Below are positions 1 through 8,402 of a stretch of DNA of 64,000 bases, one piece after another. The notes under the pieces are model-generated. The model did no database searches. It was not told the origin of the DNA and saw only the letters and a program-made list of their open reading frames with translations. Source of the DNA: Lysobacter oculi. Lineage in GTDB: Bacteria > Pseudomonadota > Gammaproteobacteria > Xanthomonadales > Xanthomonadaceae. The translations under genes were made by a program, and so were the position numbers. Location: the NCBI RefSeq assembly GCF_003293695.1, contig NZ_CP029556.1, forward strand, positions 816,001-880,000, read 5' to 3'. Numbering within the stretch: position 1 is the first letter of the stretch; the number at the start of each line of letters is the position of its first letter.

Positions 1-191
1 GGCTTCGGTTCGCTGCGGAAGTGCGGGCTGATCGCAGCCAGCGCCGGTTGCAGGTCGGTCAGCAGCCGCTGGAAGGGCGCGCGGACGTGGGCTTCGTATT
101 CCGCCTTGTGATCGAGGAACCAGGCGCGTTCGTTGTGCCGGGCAAGGCCACGCAGGAACTTGAAGCTGGCATCGCTGAAATAGGCGCTCAT
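1..191 (-). CDS. DUF2461 (TIGR02453-type) protein, C-terminus cut by window edge
   Basis: The gene starts with ATG at 191 on the minus strand and runs off the left edge, so only the first 63 residues are seen. The N-terminus begins MSAYFSDASFKFLRGLARHN and continues with a WF-D-K-Y-x-x-V pattern typical of the DUF2461/TIGR02453 family, whose biochemical role is unknown. Its ATG overlaps the TGA of sbcB (ATGA, 188-191), so it is almost certainly translated from the same transcript. The family assignment is from recognition of the N-terminal pattern only. Confidence 0.75.
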   Translation of the reverse strand, partial: MSAYFSDASFKFLRGLARHNERAWFLDHKAEYEAHVRAPFQRLLTDLQPALAAISPHFRSEPK

Positions 192-1633
192 GCGACTTCG
201 GCCTCGCGTTCGTCGCCCCACAGCGACAGGTGCTCAAGCAGGTCGAGCTTGTCGGCATGTCCGGCGTGGACTTCGCGCAGGGTCTCGATCTCCGCGCGAT
301 AGGCCGCCAGCGACAGTTCGGCCAGGCCCGCATCGCCCGACAGCCGTTCGCGCCGATAGTCGTACCAGCGCGCCTGCTCGTCGAAGTTGAGCGTCGAAGG
401 CCAGTTGCGTGCGCGGTAACGGAACAGCAGCTCCTGCAGGCGCGGATCACGGAAAGCGAAATCGGCACTCGCCAGTAGATGCGGCGGCGTGGCACGGACC
501 TGGTTGGCGAGCCGCTTGTCGCCCTCGGGAATGAAGCCGTCGTAGAGCGCGCCGTCGGCATCGCAGGGCGGGAAGTCGTTGCCACGCGCATAGACCTGCC
601 GGATTTTCTCGGCCAAGGCGGGACCGGCGTCACGCAGGCGTGCGGCGCGTTCTTCCACCAATGCCGGATCAATGCCGAGGCGGGCGAAATCGGCCTCACG
701 CAGATGCGACCACTCCACCAGCGCGGGGCAGCGGTTGGCGTGGACTTCCTTCAGCGCGATCCGTTGTTCGCCTTCCGGCAGATCGGCTTGGGCGATGTAG
801 AGGCGGGCGGCGATCTGCTCGGCGGTCAACGCCAGCAGCGGCTCCACGTCCTGCGCCAGGTCGAACACCACCACGCGGTTGTCGATATTGGGATGTCGCG
901 TCAGCGGAATGACCGGCGCCGCGCACAGCCGCGAGGCCGGGAAGCGCTGCGAGACATGCAGCAGCGGCTGCATCGCGAAGGCATCCAGCATCCGCAATGC
1001 CCGCTTCTTGTCGCGCAGGTCGAGTGCGTATTCCCACAGTTTCGGTTGCGCAGTCTTGAGCTGGCGGGCGAGGCCGATCAACGCACGTACGTCGGACAGC
1101 GCCTCGTGGGCCATGCCTTCGCGCAGGCCGTTGTCTTCGGCCAGATGCTCAAGCTTGAAGCTGGTGCCCTTGCCGTCGTCGCGCTGCCGCCAGGTGATGC
1201 CATCCGGTCGCAGCGCATGGGCGAGGCGCATGACATCAAGCAGGTCCCAGCGTGAATTGCCGCCGCGCCACTCGCGTTCATAGGGGTCGTAGAAGTTGCG
1301 CCAGAAACCGAAGCGCATGAACTCGTCGTCGAAGCGCAGCGAGTTGTAGCCGACGCTGCAGGTCTCCGGTCGCGCCATCTCGTCGAAGATGCGCGCGATG
1401 GCGTCGGCCTCGATCACGCCATCGCGCCACGCCTGCTGCGGGGTGATGCCGGTGACCATCGTCGCACCCGGCGAGGGCAGCAGGTCGTCGGCGGGTTGCA
1501 CGAAGAAGCTGATCGGCTCGTCGACCACTTCCAGATCGGCATTGGTCCGGATCGCCGCGAACTGCGCGATCCGCGTGCGGCGCGGATCACTGCCGAAGGT
1601 TTCGAGATCGTAGAAAAGGAACGTGGCGGGCAT
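188..1633 (-). CDS. sbcB: Exodeoxyribonuclease I
   Basis: A 481-residue protein matching the length of E. coli ExoI (475). ExoI digests single-stranded DNA 3' to 5' and acts in recombination and mismatch repair. The DEDDh exonuclease signature is complete: D9 and E11 in FYDLETFG, the D102/D103 pair in SLRFDDEF, and H176 with D181 in HEALSDVRALIG. The C-terminal part carries the helical ExoI-specific domain. The open frame extends further upstream, but the ATG at 1633 gives the family's usual N-terminus (MPATFLFYDLETFG) and overlaps the kmo stop by one base (TGATG). It is the penultimate gene of a long minus-strand run that starts at asnS; its link to kynurenine degradation is positional only. 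Confidence 0.95.
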   Translation of the reverse strand: MPATFLFYDLETFGSDPRRTRIAQFAAIRTNADLEVVDEPISFFVQPADDLLPSPGATMVTGITPQQAWRDGVIEADAIARIFDEMARPETCSVGYNSLRFDDEFMRFGFWRNFYDPYEREWRGGNSRWDLLDVMRLAHALRPDGITWRQRDDGKGTSFKLEHLAEDNGLREGMAHEALSDVRALIGLARQLKTAQPKLWEYALDLRDKKRALRMLDAFAMQPLLHVSQRFPASRLCAAPVIPLTRHPNIDNRVVVFDLAQDVEPLLALTAEQIAARLYIAQADLPEGEQRIALKEVHANRCPALVEWSHLREADFARLGIDPALVEERAARLRDAGPALAEKIRQVYARGNDFPPCDADGALYDGFIPEGDKRLANQVRATPPHLLASADFAFRDPRLQELLFRYRARNWPSTLNFDEQARWYDYRRERLSGDAGLAELSLAAYRAEIETLREVHAGHADKLDLLEHLSLWGDEREAEVA

Positions 1634-2994
1634 CAGGTTTCCGCAGGCAGCGGCGCCAGCCGGCGTTCGACTTCTGCATCCACCCATGCCCAGTCGATGT
1701 CATCCAGCGAGGCCTTGCCGCGCGTGGCATCGACCAGCAATTCGCGCTGCACGCGACCGCGTTCGAAAGCAGTGGCGTAAGGCAGGCGCATGAAGCTGAC
1801 CATGCTGTAGCGCGGCACGAAACGCCCCGGATGGCGTTCGGCCAGTTTCAGTTCCAGTGCGCGCTGGATGAGGTAGTCGTCATCGTCCACGCGGTCGCGC
1901 ATTTCCAGATAGTTCTCCAGCGCCATCGCCTGGATCGCGCGGGCATTCGGGGCGCGCTCCTGCTCGTAGGCGGCGAAGGCGGCTTCTAGACTGCCGGCAT
2001 CGGCGATGTGCGTCGCCAGCGACACGCAGTCTTCGAAGGCGCAGTTCATGCCCTGGCCGTGGAAGGGCACCATCGCGTGCGCGGCATCGCCGACCAGCAC
2101 GGCCTGTCCGCCGAAGCGCCATTGGTCGAGGTAGAGCGTGGCGAGCGTGCCGACCGGATTGCGTTCGTAATCGGTGATCAGTTCCGGGATAAGCGGGATA
2201 GCATCGGGGAAGTTGCGTTCGAACAGGGCGCGTGCGTCGTCGCCGCTCTCGACGGTGGCGAAGCTGGGCGATGCGCCTTCGTTCGGCATGAACAACGTGA
2301 CGGTGAAAGTGCGCTCGTCATTGGGCAGCGCGATGCACATGTAGCGACCGCGCGGCCAGATGTGCAGGGCGTTGGGCTCGATCTGGAAACCGCCATCGAA
2401 ACCCGGCGGAATCTCCAGTTCCTTGTAGCCGTGGCCCAGCCATTCGGTGCGTGCGCCGAGCGGCGCGACGGCCTCCATCGCGCCACGCAGGGTGGAGCCC
2501 GCGCCGTCGCACCCGAGCAGCGCATTGAAGGCGTGGCGATGCTCGCGGCCATGCGTATCGCGGAAGGTGGCGATGCCGGCATCGAAATCCACATCGGCCA
2601 GGCCCTGGTCGAAATGCATCACCGCGCCGGCGGCTTCGGCGGCCTCGATCAGGGTGATGTTGAGTTCGCCACGGCTGATCGACCAGATCACTTCGGAATC
2701 ATCGCGGCCATAACGCTGCAGCTGTGGTTCGCCGCCGAGCGGATGCACCATGCGGCCGCGCATCATCACTGCCTGCTTCAATACTTCGTCATCGGTGCCG
2801 GCCTGGCGCAGGGCGTGCAGGCCGCGTTCGGCCAAGGCGAGGTTGATGGAGCGGCCGCCCGCATAGCCGTCGATGCGCGGATCGCCGCGGCGTTCGAACA
2901 CTTCCACCCTGAAGCCGCGCTGGGCGAGCAGGGTGGCGAGCAATGCGCCGGCCAAGCCGGCGCCGACGATGGTCAGGTGTCGCTCAATGGGCAT
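1633..2994 (-). CDS. kmo: Kynurenine 3-monooxygenase
   Basis: A 453-residue flavoprotein that hydroxylates L-kynurenine to 3-hydroxykynurenine with NADPH and O2. The Rossmann dinucleotide motif GAGLAG is at residues 11-16, followed by an acidic residue at the end of strand 2 (VEVFERR, about 31-37). The second FAD motif, GD in VGDAAHAMVPFHGQG, lies near residues 300-318. Length and motif order fit class A flavin monooxygenases of the KMO type. Its start lies inside the end of kynU (11-bp overlap, 2984-2994), indicating translational coupling. Substrate is inferred from the KMO-like sequence and from the adjacent kynureninase, ACMSD and 3-hydroxyanthranilate dioxygenase. Confidence 0.93.
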   Translation of the reverse strand: MPIERHLTIVGAGLAGALLATLLAQRGFRVEVFERRGDPRIDGYAGGRSINLALAERGLHALRQAGTDDEVLKQAVMMRGRMVHPLGGEPQLQRYGRDDSEVIWSISRGELNITLIEAAEAAGAVMHFDQGLADVDFDAGIATFRDTHGREHRHAFNALLGCDGAGSTLRGAMEAVAPLGARTEWLGHGYKELEIPPGFDGGFQIEPNALHIWPRGRYMCIALPNDERTFTVTLFMPNEGASPSFATVESGDDARALFERNFPDAIPLIPELITDYERNPVGTLATLYLDQWRFGGQAVLVGDAAHAMVPFHGQGMNCAFEDCVSLATHIADAGSLEAAFAAYEQERAPNARAIQAMALENYLEMRDRVDDDDYLIQRALELKLAERHPGRFVPRYSMVSFMRLPYATAFERGRVQRELLVDATRGKASLDDIDWAWVDAEVERRLAPLPAET

Positions 2995-4261
2995 CGATCC
3001 ATTCCCTGGCCGCCTGCGCGAAACGCAGCACGTCCTCGTGGTTGTTGTAGAGCGGGGCGGGCGAGATGCGGATCACGTCCGGTTCGCGCCAATCACCGAG
3101 CACGCCGCGTGATTGCAGGTGGGCGAAGAGGGCGCGTCCGGCATCGCGTCCGGCCTTGACCCGCAGCGACAGTTGCGCGCCGCGTTGCGTGTCGTCGCGC
3201 GGGGTGATGCTTTCGATGGCGTCGCTCAACCGTGTGTCGATGAGTTGTTCCAGATAGCCGGTAAGGCCGCGGGACTTGTCGCGCAATGCGGTCATGCCCG
3301 CACGCTGGAACTGCTCGACGGACGCACGCAGGGGCGCGAGGCCGAGGATCGGCGGGTTCGACAGCTGCCAGCCATCGGCGCCGGGCGTCGGGTTGAACTC
3401 CGGCCCCATGCGGAAACGCACATCCTGGCTGTTGCCCCACCAGCCTGCGAAGCGCGGGCGTTCGGTGCGTGCGTGACGCTCGTGCACGAAGCAACCGGCG
3501 ACCGCGCCCGGCCCCGAGTTCATGTACTTGTAGTGGCACCAGACCGCGAAGTCCGCGCCGCTGTCGTGCAACTTCAATTCCAGATTGCCGACGCCATGCG
3601 CCAGGTCGAAACCGACGATGGCGCCTGCTTCATGGCCGAGGCGGGCGATCTCCTTCAGATCGAACGCCTGCCCGGTGCGGTACTGCACGCCGGACCACAG
3701 GATCATGGCGAGGCGCGGGCCGTTCTCGCGGATCGCGCGTTCGATCGCTTCCATCGAGAACACGCTATGCGGCAGGTCGGGTTCGACTTCGATCAGGGTG
3801 AGATGCGGCGGCAGCCCGCGATACTTCAGCTGCGACTCCACCGCGTAACGGTCGGACGGAAAGCTGCCGGCTTCGATCAGGATCGCGGTGCGCTCGATGG
3901 TCGGCTGGTAGAAGCTGACCATCATCAGATGCAGGTTGGCGGTCAGCGAATTCATCGCCACCACTTCATGCGGCTGCGCACCGACGATGGCGGCGAGCGG
4001 TTCGCGCACCAGCTCGTGGTACGGCATCCACTGCGCCTGGCCGGTGAAATGGCCTTCGACGGCTTCGGTCGCCCACTTGTCCAGCACTTCCTCGACATGC
4101 GCGCGGGCGCCCTTCGGCTGCAGGCCCAGTGAATTGCCGGCGAAGTAGGCCTGTTCGTGGCCTTCGTGCATCGGGATCAGGAACTCGTCGCGGAAACCAC
4201 GCAGCGGGCAGGCGGCATCCCGTGCGCGGGCGTAGGCGATGTTGAAGATGTCGTCGCTCAT
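2984..4261 (-). CDS. kynU: Kynureninase
   Basis: A 425-residue PLP enzyme of the aminotransferase fold that cleaves 3-hydroxykynurenine (or kynurenine) to 3-hydroxyanthranilate (or anthranilate) plus alanine. The PLP lysine is K245 in HYKYMNSGPG, the family signature, preceded by the DLAHGVGN segment that holds the cofactor-contacting aspartate and histidine. The frame is open ten codons upstream of the chosen ATG, but the ATG at 4261 overlaps the ACMSD stop (ATGA, 4258-4261) and gives the conventional start MSDDIFNIAYA. It overlaps kmo by 11 bp at its 3' end. Confidence 0.95.
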   Translation of the reverse strand: MSDDIFNIAYARARDAACPLRGFRDEFLIPMHEGHEQAYFAGNSLGLQPKGARAHVEEVLDKWATEAVEGHFTGQAQWMPYHELVREPLAAIVGAQPHEVVAMNSLTANLHLMMVSFYQPTIERTAILIEAGSFPSDRYAVESQLKYRGLPPHLTLIEVEPDLPHSVFSMEAIERAIRENGPRLAMILWSGVQYRTGQAFDLKEIARLGHEAGAIVGFDLAHGVGNLELKLHDSGADFAVWCHYKYMNSGPGAVAGCFVHERHARTERPRFAGWWGNSQDVRFRMGPEFNPTPGADGWQLSNPPILGLAPLRASVEQFQRAGMTALRDKSRGLTGYLEQLIDTRLSDAIESITPRDDTQRGAQLSLRVKAGRDAGRALFAHLQSRGVLGDWREPDVIRISPAPLYNNHEDVLRFAQAAREWIDAH

Positions 4262-5283
4262 GCAAACCTCGAAGCCGGCAGGCCGAGCCATTCCAGCGCG
4301 GTGCCGTGATAGAGCCGCGCCTGCACGGACGCATCCAGCTGCAGGCGATCGATGCCTTCGCCCGGCGTCTGTTCGCCGAGCGGGAAGGGGTAGTCGGTGC
4401 CCAGCATCACCCGGTCAACACCGCAGGCATCGAGCAGGTAACGCAGGGCCAGATCGTCCGCGACCCAGGAATCGAAATACAGGCGCTTCAGGTATTCGCG
4501 CGGGTTGCGGAAGTTGTCGGTGGCGACGAGATCCGGCCGCATGCGGAAGCCGTGCTCGATGCGCCCGATGGTGTAAGGGAAGCTGCCGCCGCCGTGCGCC
4601 ATGCAGACTTTCAGCTTCGGCAGCCGTTCCAGCACGCCGCCGAACACCAGGCAGCACGCGGCACGCGCCTGTTCGGCCGGCATGCCGACCAGCCACGGCA
4701 TCCAGTATTTCGGCATCGAATCCGCACCCATCATGTCCCACGGATGGATGAGGATGGCCGCGCCCAGTTCCGCAGCCGCTTCGAAAAACGGAAACAGTTC
4801 CGGTGCGTCGAGGTTCCAGTGGCCGCCGTCGGGCAGGTGGATGTGCGAACCGATCTGCACGCCCTGCAGGCCCAGTTCGTCCATGCAGCGCTCAAGTTCG
4901 CGGATCGCCAGCTGCGGCGATTGCAGCGGCACCGTGCCGATGCCGGCGTAATGGCGCGGATGCGTGCGCACCGTGTCCGCCATGTGGTCGTTGAGCGCGC
5001 GATGCAATTCAAGCGCGTGGTTGGCCTTGGCCCAGTACGAGAACATCACCGGCACCGTGGACAGCACCTGCACCTGCACACCGAAGCCGGCGTATTCGTC
5101 GATGCGGATCTGCGGGTCCCAGGTCTTCGGCCAGATCTCGCGGAAGAACTTGCCGTCGCGGTAGATGCGCGAGCGGCCGTCCTCGCCGTGGTGGATCACC
5201 GGGAAGCGGGCGTCGCCGTATTTTTTCGCCAGGTCCGGCCAGTCGCGCGGCAGGTAATGGGCGTGGATGTCGATCTTGAGCAT
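4258..5283 (-). CDS. nbaD: 2-amino-3-carboxymuconate-6-semialdehyde decarboxylase (ACMSD)
   Basis: A 341-residue amidohydrolase-fold decarboxylase. It converts the unstable ring-opened product of 3-hydroxyanthranilate oxidation to 2-aminomuconate semialdehyde plus CO2, diverting carbon away from quinolinate and NAD. The zinc-binding HxH is H7 and H9 in DIHAHY, a further metal histidine is in LIHPWDMMG, HGGGSFPYT carries the catalytic-region histidine, and MLGTDYPFP near residue 296 carries the conserved aspartate. Gene neighbours supply the steps immediately before and after. The 4-nt gap to the upstream dioxygenase gene supports co-translation. The symbol follows Pseudomonas usage. Confidence 0.94.
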   Translation of the reverse strand: MLKIDIHAHYLPRDWPDLAKKYGDARFPVIHHGEDGRSRIYRDGKFFREIWPKTWDPQIRIDEYAGFGVQVQVLSTVPVMFSYWAKANHALELHRALNDHMADTVRTHPRHYAGIGTVPLQSPQLAIRELERCMDELGLQGVQIGSHIHLPDGGHWNLDAPELFPFFEAAAELGAAILIHPWDMMGADSMPKYWMPWLVGMPAEQARAACCLVFGGVLERLPKLKVCMAHGGGSFPYTIGRIEHGFRMRPDLVATDNFRNPREYLKRLYFDSWVADDLALRYLLDACGVDRVMLGTDYPFPLGEQTPGEGIDRLQLDASVQARLYHGTALEWLGLPASRFA

Positions 5284-5287
5284 GGCG

Positions 5288-5839
5288 TCAGGTGATGTCC
5301 GCGCGGGAGTCGGCCTGCATTTCGTAGCGCGTCGGTCGCGGGTTGAGCGTGCCGCATTGCTTGCAGGTGCGCAGTTCGTCGTTGCGGTAGAACGCTTCGA
5401 ACACGCGGAAGAAATCCTGCTCGATGTCCTTGAGGTGGAAGAATTCCTCGTACACCGGGTGGTTGCAGTTCACGCAGAACCACATCAGTGCATCGTCCTC
5501 GTGCGGCTGGCGCTTTCGTTCGATCACCAGCCCCACCGAATTTTCCATGCGCTGCGGCGAATGCGGTACGCGCGGCGGCAGGTAGAAGATTTCGCCGGCC
5601 TTGATCGGCACGTCGCGGGCGTGGCCATCTTCCTGGATGCGCAACACCATCTCGCCTTCCAGCTGGAAGAACCATTCCGGGCCTTCCTCGAAGTGGTAGT
5701 CGGTGCGCGCGTTTGGCCCGCCGACGATCATCACGATGAAGTCTTCCTGCACGATGCATTTGTTGCCGACCGGCGGCTTCAGCAGGTGGCGGTGTTCCTC
5801 GATCCAGCCTTGCAGGTTGAACGCGGCGGGCAACGACAT
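5288..5839 (-). CDS. nbaC: 3-hydroxyanthranilate 3,4-dioxygenase
   Basis: A 183-residue cupin dioxygenase that opens the ring of 3-hydroxyanthranilate to 2-amino-3-carboxymuconate semialdehyde. The catalytic Fe(II) ligands are visible as H49, E55 and H93, matching the H51/E57/H95 arrangement of the characterised Cupriavidus enzyme. The C-terminal second, rubredoxin-like iron site of bacterial family members is intact: C122-x2-C125 and C159-x2-C162. It lies 1 nt downstream of the deaminase gene and 4 nt upstream of the decarboxylase gene. Confidence 0.96.
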   Translation of the reverse strand: MSLPAAFNLQGWIEEHRHLLKPPVGNKCIVQEDFIVMIVGGPNARTDYHFEEGPEWFFQLEGEMVLRIQEDGHARDVPIKAGEIFYLPPRVPHSPQRMENSVGLVIERKRQPHEDDALMWFCVNCNHPVYEEFFHLKDIEQDFFRVFEAFYRNDELRTCKQCGTLNPRPTRYEMQADSRADIT

Positions 5840-5840
5840 G

Positions 5841-6275
5841 TCAGGCTCCAGTCGGGAATTGCGCGATCACTTTCAGCTCGATGTGGATCGGGCCGGGCAG
5901 GCGGCTGACCTCCATCGTGGTGCGGCAGGGCGCGTCCGGAATGGACGGGAACTGCGCCGCCCACAGCGCGTTGTAGGTGGTGAAGTCGCGTGCGTAGTCG
6001 GTCAGGAAGACGGTGACATCGACCACATCGGCCCAGCCCAGGCCGCAATACGTGAGCACCAGTTCGATGTTGCCGATGACGCTGTGCCATTGCGCGGTGA
6101 TGTCGTGGTCGATGACGTTGCCGCCCGCATCCACGACATTGCCGGGCACGCTGTTGCTGGCTGCATCGCGCGGGCCGGCCCCGGAGATGTAGAGCAGGTC
6201 GCCGACGCGCCGTGCATGCGGATAGTGGCCGACGGGCGTGGGCGCACCCGGAACTTCGATGCCGCGTTCTGCCAT
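5841..6275 (-). CDS. nbaF: RidA-family 2-aminomuconate deaminase
   Basis: A 144-residue RidA/YjgF-fold protein. The strongly conserved arginine of the family is present in [12 protein letters not shown] and the segment [12 protein letters not shown] is typical of this subfamily. Generic RidA proteins remove reactive enamines. The subgroup found with ACMSD and 3-hydroxyanthranilate dioxygenase acts as 2-aminomuconate deaminase, releasing ammonia to give 4-oxalocrotonate. Assignment to that reaction rests mainly on context, because fold alone does not separate the two roles. It is 1 nt from the genes on both sides (can and nbaC). Confidence 0.85.
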   Translation of the reverse strand: MAERGIEVPGAPTPVGHYPHARRVGDLLYISGAGPRDAASNSVPGNVVDAGGNVIDHDITAQWHSVIGNIELVLTYCGLGWADVVDVTVFLTDYARDFTTYNALWAAQFPSIPDAPCRTTMEVSRLPGPIHIELKVIAQFPTGA

Positions 6276-6276
6276 C

Positions 6277-6939
6277 TCAACGGTCCTCGTGGTCTTCGCG
6301 GATGCGTCCGAGCGCGTCCGCGTACTGCAGTTTCAGTTCTTCGTTCGACGCGATGTTCAGGCCCAGGTCGTGGACCAGACCGTCGCGCAGCGTGTACACC
6401 CAGCCGTGCACGGCCAGCTTCTGTCCGCGCGACCAGGCGTCCTGCACCACGGTCGTCCGCCCGACGTTGACCACCTGCTCCAGCACGTTCAGTTCGCACA
6501 GGCGGTCGTGCTGCAGGGTGGGGTCGGGCATCAGCGCCAGCACATCCTGGTGCTTGTCCTTGACGTCGCGGACGTGGTGGATCCAGCTGTCCGACAGGCC
6601 GAGGCGGCTGCCATGCAGCGCCGCGTGCACGCCGCCGCAGCCGTAATGGCCGACAACGAGGATGTGCTCGACCTTCAGGACGTCCACCGCGAACTGGATC
6701 ACCGACAGGCAGTTGAGATCGGTATGCACCACCACGTTGGCGATGTTGCGGTGGACGAAGACCTCGCCCGGCGGGATGTCGACCACCTGGTTGGCCGGCA
6801 CGCGCGAATCGGAACAACCGATCCACAGGTATTTGGGCGCCTGTTGCTTCGAAAGCCGCTCGAAGAAACCGGGGTCTTCGGCATGGATGCGCTCGGCCCA
6901 TGCCTTGTTGCTGCGGAGCAGGTCGTCGATTCGATTCAT
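6277..6939 (-). CDS. can: Beta-class carbonic anhydrase
   Basis: A 220-residue beta-carbonic anhydrase interconverting CO2 and bicarbonate. The zinc ligands are C42, H98 and C101 (CSDSRVPANQ and GHYGCGG) and the catalytic Asp-Arg dyad is D44/R46. Length and motifs match E. coli Can (220 aa). Unusually for this housekeeping enzyme, it sits inside a catabolic run: 10 nt after the aminomuconate-semialdehyde dehydrogenase gene and 1 nt before the deaminase gene. The run also encodes a CO2-producing decarboxylase, so a role in handling that CO2 is plausible but inferred. Confidence 0.96.
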   Translation of the reverse strand: MNRIDDLLRSNKAWAERIHAEDPGFFERLSKQQAPKYLWIGCSDSRVPANQVVDIPPGEVFVHRNIANVVVHTDLNCLSVIQFAVDVLKVEHILVVGHYGCGGVHAALHGSRLGLSDSWIHHVRDVKDKHQDVLALMPDPTLQHDRLCELNVLEQVVNVGRTTVVQDAWSRGQKLAVHGWVYTLRDGLVHDLGLNIASNEELKLQYADALGRIREDHEDR

Positions 6940-6949
6940 GTCGCCATTG

Positions 6950-8377
6950 TCATGCAGGAAAGCCGATGTTGCGCGACTCGGTATAGAAGCGCAGCGCGTC
7001 CATGCCGCCTTCGCGCCCGTAGCCGGACTGGCCTACGCCACCGAATGGCGTGCGCAGGTCGCGCACCAGCCAGCTGTTGATCCACACCATGCCCACGTGC
7101 AATTTCGCGGCCACGCGATGGGCGCGGGCGAAATCGCGTGTCCATACCGATGCGGACAGTCCGTAGTCGCTGGCGTTCGCGAGCTCAAGTGCTTCTTCTT
7201 CGGTGTCGAAGGCTTGCAGCGTCACCACCGGCCCGAAGATTTCCTCGCGGTTGGTCGCGCATTCCGGGCCCAGGCCTTCGATCACCGTCGGCGCGATGTA
7301 CCAGCCGGCGCGGTCCAGCGCTTCGCCACCGGTCAGCACGCGTCCGCCTTCGCCGCGTGCGCGTTCGATCGCCGCCATCACCTTGTCGAAGTGCGCCTTC
7401 GACACCAGCGGGCCCATCCGGGTCGCCGGGTCCAGCGGGTCGCCCACGTTCAATGACGATGCGGCTTCGACCAAGGCATCGCGCACCTCGTCGTAGATGC
7501 CGCGTTCGATGAGGATGCGTGAACCGCACAAACAGATCTGCCCGCTGTTCTGGAAGGCGCTGCGCACCAGCGTGTCGAGGTTGTCGCGCCAGTCGCTGTC
7601 GGCGAACACCAGTGTCGGGTTCTTGCCGCCGAGTTCCAGCGACACTTTTTTCAGCGAAGGCGAGGCGAGTTGATGGATGCGCTTGCCGACCGCCGTGCTG
7701 CCGGTGAACGAGACCGCACGCACTTCGGGCGCGGTGACGATGGCCTCACCGACCTTCGGGCCCAGGCCGTGCACCAGATTGAACACGCCGGGCGGTAAGC
7801 CGATTTCCGCCGCCACCTGCGCCAGCAAAGTGGCGCTGGCCGGTGTGACCTCCGACGGTTTGGCGACGACCGTATTGCCGGCGGCGAGTGCCGGCGCGAT
7901 CTTCCAGGTGAACAGATACAGCGGCAGGTTCCACGGCGACACCGTGCCGACCACGCCCAGCGGCGTGCGCAGGGTGTAGTGCATGCCGGCCTCGCCGTGG
8001 TGGAACTCGCTGGCGAACTGGGTGGCGGCGTGCGCGAAGAAGCGCAGGTTGCTGACCGCGCGCGGGATCTCCGCGTTGCGGGCGAGCGAGAGGGGTTTGC
8101 CGCCATCGCGGGCTTCGGCCAGCGCGAATTCGTCGATGCGGGCTTCGACCGCCGCCGCCAGTTTTTCCAGCCAGCGGGCGCGTTCGCTGGCCGGCAGGGC
8201 GGACCAGGCGGGGAAGGCCGCCTGCGCGGCGCGGATGGCCGAAGCGACATCCCCGGCATCGCCATCGGCGACTTCGGCATAGACCTCGCCGGTTGCGGGT
8301 TCATGCACCGGCAACCATGTGCCGGAAGCCGCTTCGCGCGGCGTGCCGTCGATCCAGTGCGGGAAGCATCGCGTCAT
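6950..8377 (-). CDS. nbaE: 2-aminomuconate-6-semialdehyde (2-hydroxymuconic semialdehyde type) dehydrogenase
   Basis: A 475-residue NAD(P)-dependent aldehyde dehydrogenase. The general-base glutamate lies in LELGGKNP and the catalytic cysteine in NSGQICLCGS; the cofactor-loop sequence FTGSTAVGK precedes them. The C-terminal VNSW/PFGG-type segment (INSWLVRDLRTPFGG) is characteristic of the hydroxymuconic/aminomuconate semialdehyde dehydrogenase branch. It would oxidise the ACMSD product to 2-aminomuconate. It lies 25 nt after the SDR gene and 10 nt before can. Substrate preference between the amino- and hydroxy-muconate aldehydes cannot be read from sequence; context favours the amino form. 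Confidence 0.88.
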   Translation of the reverse strand: MTRCFPHWIDGTPREAASGTWLPVHEPATGEVYAEVADGDAGDVASAIRAAQAAFPAWSALPASERARWLEKLAAAVEARIDEFALAEARDGGKPLSLARNAEIPRAVSNLRFFAHAATQFASEFHHGEAGMHYTLRTPLGVVGTVSPWNLPLYLFTWKIAPALAAGNTVVAKPSEVTPASATLLAQVAAEIGLPPGVFNLVHGLGPKVGEAIVTAPEVRAVSFTGSTAVGKRIHQLASPSLKKVSLELGGKNPTLVFADSDWRDNLDTLVRSAFQNSGQICLCGSRILIERGIYDEVRDALVEAASSLNVGDPLDPATRMGPLVSKAHFDKVMAAIERARGEGGRVLTGGEALDRAGWYIAPTVIEGLGPECATNREEIFGPVVTLQAFDTEEEALELANASDYGLSASVWTRDFARAHRVAAKLHVGMVWINSWLVRDLRTPFGGVGQSGYGREGGMDALRFYTESRNIGFPA

Positions 8378-8402
8378 CCGTCCAGCTTAACGCGGCCGGC
8401 GA

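Noticed and set aside
4258..4261. Unusual overlapping stop/start as sign of frameshift
   Set aside because: ATGA overlaps recur throughout the run and are ordinary translational coupling.
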